Shown: piece by piece, positions 1 through 10,808 of the stretch
How positions within the stretch are numbered: position 1 is the first letter of the stretch
Layout of the letters: the number at the start of each line of letters is the position of its first letter
Origin: Anaeramoeba flamelloides
Taxonomy: Eukaryota; Metamonada; Anaeramoebidae
DNA: 64,000 bases
NCBI GenBank assembly: GCA_027625915.1
Contig: JANTQA010000042.1
Span: forward strand, 4,538,001 to 4,602,000
Reading direction: 5' to 3'
Program-made: the position numbers and the translations under genes
Notes under the pieces: generated by a model
The model's input: the letters and a program-made list of their open reading frames with translations, nothing else
What the model was told of the DNA's origin: nothing
Databases searched by the model: none

Positions 1-2
1 GC

Positions 3-1298
3 TACAAAGACTTTGAAAACATTTCAATTTCCGTAAGGGAAGAAGCAACTAACCTGTCGATCACAGAAATTCAAAATTTATGCCAAAGCTCAATTTTTAG
101 TGAAAACAAATTGATACAGATTATCAAAGAGGCGGTGGAATTGTTTAGAAAGGAAAAATTATATGAACTAATTAGCGAGTGCTATAAATTATTGATCCCA
201 ATTTATGAGGAAAATTCCGATTTTGAGAATGTTTCGTTGGCACATGAAGATTTAAAGAATTGCTTTGATGAAATGATCCAATTGGAATTTTATAAAAGTA
301 CAAGGACCTTTGCCAACTATTGGAAAATTGGGTTTTTTGGTTTGCCATTCAACGAAAATAACGGGGTGGAATATATCTATAAGGAAAAGCCCGGCACAAC
401 CCTCGGCGAAATTAAAGATCGGTTGCTCGGCCAATATACGAAAGTTTTTGGGAAAGAGAAAATCACAGTGTTAACCACTTCCGCTTCAATTGATCTCGAT
501 TCAATTAAAACCGAATTGGAAGAAGGTAAATTATTTTTGCAAATCACTTCGGTCACACCTTACTTTGATGAAAAGGAATTGCTGAAGAGGAAAACACATT
601 TCGCAAGAACCAATAATGTTTCCAAATTCTTTTATAAAATCCCCTTTACCAAAACTGGGAAAAAAAAATCACAGGGTAATGTGAAAACTCAATGGCTCAA
701 ACAGGTTATTCTTATCATTGACGGTCAATTTCCTTACATCAAGAAGCGTTTAAAAATTATTAAAAGGGAAGAAAATGATTTAAGCCCTTTGCAGGTTTCA
801 TTAAATTCCATAAAGCAAAAAAACATCCAATTGAAAAACGAACTTTCCAAATCAATGAAGGATTCTAAAAATTTACAAGGATTATTACAGGGCTCTCTAT
901 TGATTACAGTCAACGAAGGCCCATTTGCGGTGTGCAAAGCATTCCTTGGCAGAAACGTGGATAACTATGAATCAACTTTAATAGAGGAACTAAGGCACGA
1001 ATTCGGTGAATTCGTCAGGTTAAATGAGCTCGCAGTGCAAGAAAATGCTAGATTAACGACAAACGAAATGAGGCTGTTTCAAGATGCATTGGAAATGTCA
1101 ATAGTTACCCTTAGGGAAAGTGCTGCGCCTTACGTAAAACCAGGGGGGCCCACAGAGGAAGAACTCCAGCAATTAGAAAAAGCTGAATCAGAAAGTCAAA
1201 ATTTATCAATGAAATTACAACAGGAATTAACTGATAAAAACAATACTAATAATAACGATTTAAAAGAAAAAGAAAAAGAAAATAAGAATGAAAAATGA
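3..1298 (+). CDS. DOCK-family (zizimin/DOCK-C/D-like) guanine nucleotide exchange factor, C-terminal part (5' partial)
   Basis: The frame is open from base 3 and ends at TGA 1296-1298, so the gene starts before the window; the first in-frame near-start codon (TTG at 111) is not a real start. The 431 visible codons cover the end of DHR-2 lobe A, all of lobe B and lobe C. Diagnostic stretches are YWKIGFFG, EYIYKEKPGTTLGEI, ITSVTPYFDEKELLKRKT, KIPFTKTGKK and FPYIKKRLKI. The lobe C loop TVNEGPFAVCKAFL carries the valine that acts as nucleotide sensor in this family. The PYF.EKE..RKT and PFT.TGKK wording is closest to DOCK6-11 (Rac/Cdc42 GEFs), not DOCK1-5. By family it would load GTP onto Rho-family GTPases at membranes to drive actin remodelling. 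The tail after about base 1150 is a Gln/Glu/Lys/Asn-rich low-complexity end. Which GTPase it acts on cannot be read here. Confidence 0.93.
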   Translation, partial: YKDFENISISVREEATNLSITEIQNLCQSSIFSENKLIQIIKEAVELFRKEKLYELISECYKLLIPIYEENSDFENVSLAHEDLKNCFDEMIQLEFYKSTRTFANYWKIGFFGLPFNENNGVEYIYKEKPGTTLGEIKDRLLGQYTKVFGKEKITVLTTSASIDLDSIKTELEEGKLFLQITSVTPYFDEKELLKRKTHFARTNNVSKFFYKIPFTKTGKKKSQGNVKTQWLKQVILIIDGQFPYIKKRLKIIKREENDLSPLQVSLNSIKQKNIQLKNELSKSMKDSKNLQGLLQGSLLITVNEGPFAVCKAFLGRNVDNYESTLIEELRHEFGEFVRLNELAVQENARLTTNEMRLFQDALEMSIVTLRESAAPYVKPGGPTEEELQQLEKAESESQNLSMKLQQELTDKNNTNNNDLKEKEKENKNEK

Positions 1299-1463
1299 TA
1301 ATTAATTGAAAAAATATTACTGAAAACGATAAATAATTGTGGTTTTTTACATAATCTTAAAAATACTAATTGATGACATTTAAATGAGAACATTTTTTTT
1401 TTTTTAATTGTATTAATTGTTTTCATTCTACTTTAATAAATTCATTTTATTTTATTTATTTGA

Positions 1464-1495
<32 letters not shown>

Positions 1496-2842
1496 CTCTT
1501 TTAACATCCACTTTTGCTAAAAGGCCTAAAATTATCATCCTTCTTGCAAATTTTTCTATTTAATTCTGTTTTGAAGAAAAATTATTGGATTTTAATAAAG
1601 ATTAAATTGGTACAAAGTTCAAAAACAAATTTGAAAAATAACCTGTGGAAAAAGTAAAACTTGAAAAGTTTTTTCTTAGAGAGATAATTAAAATTTTCTG
1701 TTTATCATAACTAAACTAATTTTCCAGTCAAAGGGGCCAGTTGTAATGGGTGAATTACATCTGTTTAAAGGGTTTATATGGATATTAGAAGAAAAAATTG
1801 ATTTTGATAATTTTCAAAATTGAAATCAACTTTTCACATTTTTGTTTTTTTTTGATAACAAATTCAGTTTGTAAAAAATTTTTTTATTGCAAGATCAATC
1901 GTCATTTGGTAAAAATTTGTTATTCTAAGGTTATTGAAACTGTGGAAATGATTTTTATGAAATCATATTGATTTCTATTGGAATTTTATTCAATCTTTGA
2001 TCCTGATATTTGTTTAATAATTGTAAAAAAATTTCATTTTATTTTTATTTCCTTTTTCAAATAAAGACCTCAGATCCCAACTAATTTTTTTGGGGACTAA
2101 GTTTCTAAAAGAAAAGTATGGAAAATGGAGTGAAAATTGTTTCCTATTTATTATTCAAATATCAGTAGAAGATCAAAACGAACAATTGTTGTTTTTCTCA
2201 ATGGTATCCTCAGAATTTAAGTTTTGAAATTTTTAAGAAAATCTAGAGATTAAATAATTCGTTTTATTTTAGACGGATATTAACAATTATTTGATGAGTA
2301 TTATTCGACTTATTTTTTTATTTCTTCTTCAAAGCTCAATTATATAAAATATTTGATATTTGAAAAAAAAAAATGTTGGGAACTTTGACTGAAACAAGGT
2401 TTATTTCTTTTAATATTGGTATAATTTTTGTACTTTATAAATCTGATATAATGAATATAAAGATCTAGATTTGATTAGAATATTTTTTAAACAAACACTC
2501 GATTTAATATTTTTGGTTCAACAACCCCCAATAATCTTTTACTAATAATTGTAAACAAAATAAAAATATTTCTAACGTTTTATTATTTTTTAATTACTGA
2601 AAATCAAATTAATTTAAAGATCAGTTAAAAAGGGTGAATTCACTTCTTTTTTTATCAAAAATTCAAATAAAAAGAGAATACTATTTTGTATTTTTGTAAA
2701 AATGGAAATTTGATTTAAATTTTTTACTTGAAAAAATACAGCTCCTTTTTTTATGTCTACCAAGTTAAACACGCTCCACAAAAACAAAATGATTTTTAAA
2801 CCAAAATTACAATTAAACTATTGTTTTGATGTATTAAGGAAA
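1299..2842. other. Gene-free spacer after the DOCK gene
   Basis: No coding-like frame was seen on either strand. The stretch is AT-rich with a poly-T run of about 30 bases near 1466-1496. It probably contains the 3' UTR and terminator of the DOCK gene, but no specific signal can be named. Confidence 0.6.
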
Positions 2843-2844
2843 TA

Positions 2845-3044
2845 CAGTCAGTTTCACTTTTAAGGCACAAACTTTCAACGAAATTTAAGGCACAATAAAA
2901 ATCTCAAATTAAAGCACAAAATTCAAATTCTAGTAAAAATAAATTGTAAAATAAAAGAAAATTCCAAATTTTGTGCCTTAATTTGAGATTTTTTTGTGCC
3001 TTAAATTTCGTTGAAAGTTTGTGCCTTAAAAGTGAAACTGACTG
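2845..3044. mobile_element. Tc1/mariner-type MITE, 200 bp, flanked by TA
   Basis: The ends are a long inverted repeat: the first ~90 bases from CAGTCAGTTTCACTTTTAAG are mirrored by the last ~90 bases ending CTTAAAAGTGAAACTGACTG, with only a few mismatches. TA dinucleotides sit directly outside both ends (2843-2844 and 3045-3046), as expected for Tc1/mariner insertion. The centre is about 20-25 bases of AT-rich loop. There is no coding capacity, so it would have moved only with a transposase supplied in trans. Each arm holds the motif GTGCCTTAA twice. Confidence 0.88.
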
Positions 3045-3046
3045 TA

Positions 3047-3475
3047 TAGCTTATGATTGGATTTCTACCTTGATCAAATGCCCCAAAACGAGTAAATGCC
3101 GAAAGTTATACGAAATGCCTGGTGTCAAAATGTGGTTTATTTACTGGAATGGATAATTTACATGGTAAAAAAATTGGTTATTTATGCAAGATGTTGCTCC
3201 AGCACATACTGCAAAAATAACTATTGACTACTTAGAAAAAAAGTGTAACATTTTGCAAAATTGGCCAGCAAATTCACCAGACCTCAATCCTATCGAAAAC
3301 TTGTGGTGTATTATGTCGCGGAGATTAAATGAAATTGATATTAAAACTGTGAAAATTTTGGAAAAAGTTGTTCGCGAGGTTTGGAAAAATATTGATTGAC
3401 TTATGATTGAGAATTTAATTAATTCAATGGAAAGGGGGCTTAAGTTAGTCGTCCAGTTACAAGGTGACTGTATTA
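3047..3475 (+). mobile_element. Tc1-family transposase relic (C-terminal DDE part)
   Basis: The frame 3184-3399 reads MQDVAPAHTAK followed by NWPANSPDLNPIENLW. This is the second catalytic Asp and the Glu of a DD(34)E transposase, with 34 residues between them, the Tc1 spacing. In the same frame past the stop, INSMERGLKLVVQLQG matches the usual Tc1 C-terminus, and the block ends near CCAGTTACAAGGTGACTGTA, which looks like a Tc1 terminal inverted repeat next to a TA. The N-terminal DNA-binding half and first Asp are missing, and in-frame stops occur near 3152 and 3397-3399, so it is dead. It abuts the MITE upstream; their ends share only the CAGTCA tip. Confidence 0.85.
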
Positions 3476-3699
3476 ATGGGTATTTTTAAAAAAAAAATTT
3501 TCCAAAAAAAGGTGCATTTTTTTATTATTTTATGATTATTGTTTTTTTTTAGATTTAAGTTAAAATAAAATTTTAAATACCACAATCATGTTTTTTTTTA
3601 TAGTTTTGTGTAATGACTTACTTTTATTTTGTTCAAGTAGATGAGTATTCCAAAAAAAAATTTTTTTTTTTTTTTGTTTTTAAAATTGCCCACTATTTT

Positions 3700-4145
3700 G
3701 GATGGAGCTTATATATATTATTGAGGAAGAAGTGTAATTTACACTCTGGATGCCCTTATACTTAAATTTTCCTTTCAGGAATTTAAGCGTAGAATCATAG
3801 ATTTTACAATTATTGATTAATGAAAATATTCTCAAACGGTCACAGTTTAAAATCATTTCATTAAGATTTATTTCTTTTAATTTGTTATAAATTATTAATC
3901 TATCTTTTTCATAGGAAGGACAGACCTATAAAAAATGATCAATATTTTCTATAATTTCCTTTTGTTAAAATTTTAAACAAAGATGACATTAATTATTTGA
4001 TTTGAATTTTTTTTTTTTTTTTACATAGTAATATCTATTTAAGCAGTTTGTAAACGACCTAAATTTTAACAATATTGAACTTGATGGATAACTTAAATAT
4101 TTTTGGGTGACAAATAAATATTATTGGTTCTTTATTATATTAAAA
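3700..4145 (-). mobile_element. LINE fragment A: C-terminal domain of a non-LTR retrotransposon
   Basis: On the minus strand, the stretch around 3910-3945 reads DHFL(stop)VCPSYEKDR, the H..L..CP.......R zinc-like motif found after the reverse transcriptase of many LINEs. It is followed by NKLKEINLNEMIL, a block also present in fragment B. Upstream, 4025-4075 reads FRSFTNCLNRYYYV. In-frame stops show decay. The 3' end carries the near-palindrome AGTGTAAATTACACT (3729-3743, other strand). Confidence 0.78.
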
Positions 4146-4149
4146 AAAT

Positions 4150-4300
4150 TTTGAGGAGTGTCTAGGCACTTTTCCAAAATTCAAAAAAATAGAGTATAAT
4201 AGTTTATTTCCTCTTATTTATATGAATTCTTGAAAACGAATGCACTTTGTGGTACTCTATCCACTCTGTGCCGCTTCTTCTTAATTCAGAAGAGTGGTAA
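4150..4300. repeat. V repeat joined to LINE fragment A
   Basis: Contains GTGTCTAGGCACTT and GGTACTCTATCCACTC, variants of the CTAGGCACTTGAC / GGCACTCTACGG words that mark the V repeat elsewhere in the window (4735-4950, 14518-14650, 15560-15770, 27590-28245, 58915-58990). Here it directly adjoins the coding relic of LINE A at the word GAGGAGT. Confidence 0.6.
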
Positions 4301-4379
4301 AATTCGAATATAGAGTTATAAATAATAAAAATATAAATTCCGCAAACTGTGATTAATAATATGTTTTCCCCTTTGTTCC

Positions 4380-5400
4380 GATTGTTTTTAATTTAAACTG
4401 ATGTGGTGAAATTTTTAATTTGAAATAAAAACTTATCATTATTTTAAATTCTTGGATTAATACAGCCAATACTGAAATATGCAAAATAAACAGAAATACA
4501 TCAATTCTTATTTACAAAACAGATTTCAAAACTGAAAAGATTATAATTTCAGTAAATAAAAAAAAAATTCAAATTCAAAAAAAAATTAAAAAATTTATCT
4601 CTTCTCTATTTAGAAAACATTAATAAAACCCAATAAACAAACAATCGATAAAATTGACTGGGGTTCAAAAGATTTAATTGAATTGAAAATAGAAAATTCA
4701 ACTATGCATATTTAATAAATTATTGAATACCAGGGATCGGGAAAACCTAGGCACTTGACAACTCTTTTCGTTGGTTTTTTCAAACTTTATAAGATAGGGG
4801 TAAAATCAGAGATTTTTCTATATTCTTTTGAATTCTGGAAAACTACCTGGTGATTTTTTTAATTTAATGAATAAGCCAAATTTTTATAAAAAAAACTTGT
4901 TATTTTTCAAATTAATAAAAAAATCGACATGCTATAGCACTTGGCGAAACTCCTCAAAAATATTTCACAATAATAAAATATCAAAAATATTTCTTCAAAC
5001 GGCAAAAATACTTAAGTTCTCCTTGGAGTTCAACAATCTAAAAAATCATTACATGTACTAATTGCCTAAATAGATGTTGATATGTAATCAATTAAAACTC
5101 AAATCAAGTTTTTCCGTTATGTTTAAAGCATGGGCATAAACAAATAAGAGAAAATATTGATTATTTTTAATGGGTATTACCTTCCTATTGAAAAAGACTA
5201 ATTAATTTTTCAAAATAAATTAAAAGAAATAAATCTTTTTGAATTAATTTTATACCAAAATAACTTGAAATTATTTTCATTAATTAATAATCGTGAAATC
5301 TAGTATGATGTGCTTCAATTTATGAACGGGAATTTAAGTCTAAAGACTACTAGAGTGTAAATTACACTTTTTCAATAATCATAAAAAAAGCTATTTTTTA
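4380..5400 (+). mobile_element. LINE fragment B: RT thumb to C-terminus, interrupted by a V repeat
   Basis: The plus strand reads EICKINRNTSILIYKTDFK near 4465-4530, nearly the same as minus-strand fragment C (ICKINRNTSILIYKTEFK). It ends at DLIELK about 4670-4690. After a V insertion (about 4735-4950) the C-terminal part resumes and reads KLKEINLFELIL near 5210-5255, then LKLFSLINN. The 3' end near 5350-5385 carries AGTGTAAATTACACT as in fragments A and E. Many stops and frame breaks are present; only the last part of the LINE ORF survives. A and B face away from each other, so they are two separate insertions. Confidence 0.78.
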
Positions 5401-7088
5401 ACAAAAAATTCCAAAAAAAACAAAAAAAAAAGTAAAAATTTTAGAGATCAAAAATATTAAATTTTATTAAAAGCATTCTCTTTTTGATCTTGATGTTTTA
5501 TTAAATTGAAGTTTCTTTTTCTGAATAAAAGAATAGAGTTATGTTTCAGAATATCTATTAGATGACTAAATTATGTTGTGCAGACAGTGTACAGGTTGAT
5601 GTGAAAATAGACCGAAGTAGTAATAAATAATTATTGTTCTTATGTTGAATATTCCTTTCTTATCGACCTGTTGAATAAATTAAAGAGATTTTGATTCAAA
5701 AAACTTGGTTTGGTATGAAATATGAAGTCTTGGGAGTACATCTCCAATGGAAAAAGAGGAAAATTTTAAACAAAGAGCATTGTTTTTTTCTGTTTCCAAA
5801 AAGATGTTTATTTAAGGAAAATAAAAAGATTCGTGTTGGTGGCTAACAAATTTAGTATTCTAGAAATGCTGTTTAGTACCTAGTCCCTGAAATATTTCAG
5901 AAGTCTCTATTGTAAAGTATTTTTTTGTTAGTCTTTAGTCAAAATAAGAGAAAAAAATTTCATATATTTTTTACAGCTTGTTTTTTCCGAAATTTCAAAA
6001 GATAAAAAGAAATCTGAACTTCTTTTTCTGAAATCAAGAAATTTTTCTGTTTCTTTATCTATTCTGTAACTTGTTTTATCCAAATTTCGAAAAAAGAAGA
6101 ATATTTAAATAATTGTAAAATGCAAACTTGAATGAAAAAGTGACGATTTTATATTTCAATTTATTTTATCCACAAATCGTCTTCACCAGCTAGGGATATC
6201 CAAATTCAGGAGCAAAGATCTGTTTAAATACTATCCTGGATTAAACACTTTAATTTTGTCGTAATCGCTTTAGACTACAAACATTAAAAGTTTAGGAACA
6301 ATTCAATATTAAAGATATATGACGAAGGGTTGTACAGCTAAAGCCTTTTAAACTTTTGAACCTCTTTCATTTATTATATTCCAAAAAAAATTATCTTTAA
6401 TTAAAGAATTTGTTAGGAAGATTAATTATTACTTTTATAAGTTACAGCTATTCCAATCATACCTTGAAAATTTAGAAGACCCTGAAATTTATTTTCTTTT
6501 AAATCTTTATCCTGTATAAGAAACAGTAAAATGTTTATTAAAGTTCATTATCAACCATAAATTTTATAAAAAGAAGAAGAAAAAAATTATCTTATCCATT
6601 TTTTGGTTCCTTTGGAAATTGACAAACAAATTTAACAAAAACTTTCTTTTTGTGGATCTTCAATTTCCAAAAGTTAGAACAATCTCAGGTTTTTACGTTT
6701 TAGAAAAAGTGCTTGAAAAATACTTTCAAGTTTCGATGGTTTACAGGATTCCTTTTCTTGGAAAAGCAATTTTCTTCTTTTATTTTTTAAAAAAAAATTT
6801 CTCAAAATAAGATGGAAGAGAAAATGAAATTTTAGTCTTCAGAGATCATAGAAATAGAATTTTCTTATTTCCTGTAACAGTGTCTACACAAAAATTAATG
6901 AGTATTTCTTCTAAAATTTTGGTGTTGTGTTTAAATGTCAATAACAAAACTCTCAAATTAAAAAATAACTCAAAATGGTTATTTTGAGATTTCCAAAGCT
7001 TACTGAAAAAAGATTCCTAGGTTTGCCTGAATGAGATAATTTGATAAAACTTATTTTTTTTAATTGTTCCTTAGCAAAAAATTCTACA
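5401..7088. other. Upstream spacer of the CARMIL-like gene
   Basis: No convincing coding frame was found. A 63-codon open frame at 6619-6810 starts with TTG and has no recognisable content. The last ~50 bases before 7089 include TTCCTTAG, so an upstream non-coding or very short exon cannot be excluded. The promoter must lie here, but no specific element is recognisable. Confidence 0.55.
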
Positions 7089-7708
7089 ATGGATTCAACA
7101 ACTTTAGAAATCTTTAAAGTGACTATTTATAAACAAAAAAATGAATTCCAAGGAGCAATGTATATCACACCATTCCACATAACTGTTTATGCAACCAAAA
7201 AAGGGGAATTTCAATTAAAAAAATCTATATTTAACTGTCATTATTACGAATTAAAAGAAATCCAAACCTTTGATTCGCTTCATGTAAATTTAGACCTTTC
7301 AAACATTTCTCAAGAAAAACGAATAAATGAATTTTTTATGAAGGATTAACCTTCGAAAAACCAAAAAACAAAAAACAAAAAACAAAAAAAAACAAAAAAA
7401 CAAAAAAACAAACAACAAACATTTTAAAAATTTTTTTCCTCTTAATTCTCCCGCCTTCTTAGATGACACTCATTACTACAAACCAAAAAATTACTTTTGG
7501 ATCAGACAAAACAAACCAAATCTTCAAGATTCTTCTTAGACAATTAAAACAGATCACAAGAGATTTCCCATCTGAACAACTTCCAACATTAACAATCAAG
7601 CCTCAAAAGCGTGAAACTGACATGAAAAAAAAAATTGAAGTGTTGACCTTTAATTTAGGTATTTATTTTCTTTGATCTTTTCTCTTTTTTTCTCCCCTTT
7701 TTTTCACA

Positions 7709-7745
<37 letters not shown>

Positions 7746-10700
7746 AAAAAAATTAACCAAAAACAATACCAATTTTCTTTTGTTACTTTAAGAATCCGAG
7801 TGGTTACAATCACCGATTTCAAGCGAGTACATGGGGAACAATTTCTTAAAAATTTATCGATCATATTGTGATTATTTGTCGATCCCACAGTGCACACTCT
7901 TTACGCTCTTTCTTCAAAAGTTTTTTCGAACAGAAACAAAATGCCCAAATTCCTTTAGACTAAATTCTATTGAAGAGATTGTTAGTGATTCAAGATCTCG
8001 TTCATTTTTAGATCTGAGACCTGTCTTTTCTTCTTTGAAATACTCGACATATTTTCGATCTCTTGACATTTCTAATGTGCAAAGAAAAGAACTTCTTCCT
8101 CTCTTATCAGAAGTCGTTCAATTTAACAGAACAATCTCTGAAATTTTCATGAGCAATATCAAACACCTTGATGGATTTTCAAAATTTAGTAAGTTTTTTA
8201 TTCTTCTCTTAAATGTCTACTATTTGCCTCTTGTCCTTTTTTTTTTTTTTTTTTCTTTCTAGGTTCTGTTTGGATGATTTTTTTAAAATAAAGTAATTTC
8301 CACAATTTTACAATCAAGCAAAAACAATGCTAAAATACTTCTAAGGGAGTATGTACCTTTTGCCAAATTTTGAGTTGCTCAATTTCTGAGAAATTGAATC
8401 ATTAAAATCATTTCTTTATCGAAATAAATGGATGTTTTCAATAAATCGGGGAGTGTCAGATGCAGCAGTAGAATATATTTGCATACCAATAAAATTTTTG
8501 TTACTGCTTTAAAAAAGTGCAGACTTTTAGTTTTAACAAGTGTTTCTTCGCACTGCTTCAAATAGGCGAATTAAACACTTTGAAGCACCGCTTATAAAAC
8601 TTTGAGTGCTCACTTTTTTAAGGGACTAGTAAACTAAGAAAAAATCTTCAATTAAATTTAATAGCAAATTCAAAAAAAAATACCGCATCTTGAAATTGAA
8701 AAATGGTGTAAAAATCTGATTACTACAAAATCAAACTTACTTTCAAAACTATTTTTAGAAACGAATTATTGTTTTGAAAAGTTTGATCCATTTTTCTCAT
8801 TTTTGAAAAGTTCAAAATCATACATATTTCTGAATTGTTTAAAAAAATTATTTTCTTTGAAAAGAAGATAGAAATCCCATTGCCTACGAAGGGGGTATAC
8901 AAAAATACACTTTTAAAAATAAAACCACTAAGTTCTATAATAGCCCAGTTATAAAAAATCTACTTAATTTCAAAAAAATTACAATAATTATTTTAAACTT
9001 TAAAAAATCTAATTTTTTTCATTCAAAGAACAGTTCGAATCAATTTTTTCTTTTTATTGAAGAAAAAAATACAAGAAAAAAAAGCAAACTTTAAAATTAA
9101 AAATTCCCCCAAAATACTTTTTTAAAAGCTGGAAAAATCAACTTATAATCTAAAGAAATACTTTTTAATTTGATAATGAAGAATCAATAATTAATAACCA
9201 AATCTTAATTTTTTTCAGTATATTTTTAATAACCCAAAGATTAAATATATAAATAGACTTTACAATTATTTCTCAATTTTTTAAAGATTATTAAACAAAT
9301 AAAATGAATTCAAATAAATAATTCTAATAATAATAATAAAAAAAAAAATAGATATTATCAAATAACTGATTTTAATACGAAAAGTTCATTTTTTATCCCC
9401 TGAATATTTAAAAAAGAATCTTGTTCTAATTTTTTAAATTTCAAGAAATTTAATAAATATTTGTGAATAAAATAAATGATCACTTTTTTTAGATCTTGAA
9501 TGGATTCAATATTTGATTTATTTTTGATTGTATTGTTAAATACAAGATTAAAAGTTCATGGTTCTTTGTGAATATAGACTCTCAGAAATTACTAAAAGTG
9601 AGATTACTTCAAAATAAAAATGTTTTTTACAAAATTTTCTTTTTCTAATTTAATCCAAAAATCAATACAAAAAAAAGAGATCTTTTTCCTGAAAATTTAA
9701 TTTGAAAAAATGAATTCTTTTAAAAATGATAACTCATCTCTTTAAAGTTGAGAAATGAATTTGCATATTGGGTTTAATTTTATTCTTGTGTAAATAATTA
9801 CTCTATTACCTTTTTGGAAAAAAATACGTTGCAGCTACTAGTACCCAAAAACAACTGTATCCGAGTATAATATATTTACATACCAATTAAGGACCACGTT
9901 TGTAACTGAAATTCAAGGTATTGTGTGTTTTTATCATGGCTTGGTGATTGGTAATTCTCACAAATATTTCTTCAGTTAGATATAAGATAGAAAAAATGAC
10001 ATATTTTTATTAAATTTTCTGGCCTCGTATCTAAAAATGAAAAAGAAGGTTGGGAAAATTCAATTGTTTGAGAAAATTTCTTCTTAGGTGAAAGTGACAA
10101 ACCCTGAAGACGATTCTGAGACGTTTCTATTATTTATTTTTGATATGTGAGTTAAATTAAGGGAGTAACCACCATAAAGTCAAAAATTTCACTTTTTTAC
10201 CAATTTCCAAAGAGGATCAGAAAACAAAATTTTTTACTTTGGCGGTGTCACATTGATTTTTTGTATTTTCAAAGTTCTTTTTGAAAAACAACATATTACA
10301 TTTTTTTTCTCATATAAAATAAAAATGCCAAAATAGAATGTTAAGTTGAATTGTCTTATCTAAACTCAATTTCAAAAATTATGACTCACCTGAAATAATA
10401 AATTGAAAAAAAAAAAATATTTCTTTAGTAATCAAGAACAACTAATAATTAAATACGATTCGTAATTCACTTTTTAATCATTCAAAATATATAAAAACCT
10501 GATATTTTAAAAATTAAAAAAAAATAAAACCAAAAACTAAAAAAAGTGAGTTACAATTTTTGAAATGAGCATTACGGATTTTTATTACTGAACTTTCACT
10601 GAAAAAAGTTAACAACAAGATTTTTTACCAATAATTAAATTAATTTTCAAAGACATTTCATAGTCTCAATTTACTAATGATTATTTGTATTTTCTAAGAT

Positions 10701-10752
10701 CATCTTTTTTTTTTTCCTCATCATCTTTTGCAAAAAAAAAGTATCGGAAAAA

Positions 10753-10808
<56 letters not shown>

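Noticed and set aside
7283-7349. Reading the first exon through to the TAA at 7349
   Set aside because: A GTAAAT donor at 7284 joined to the acceptor at 7462 restores the last strands and helix of the PH-like domain in phase 0.
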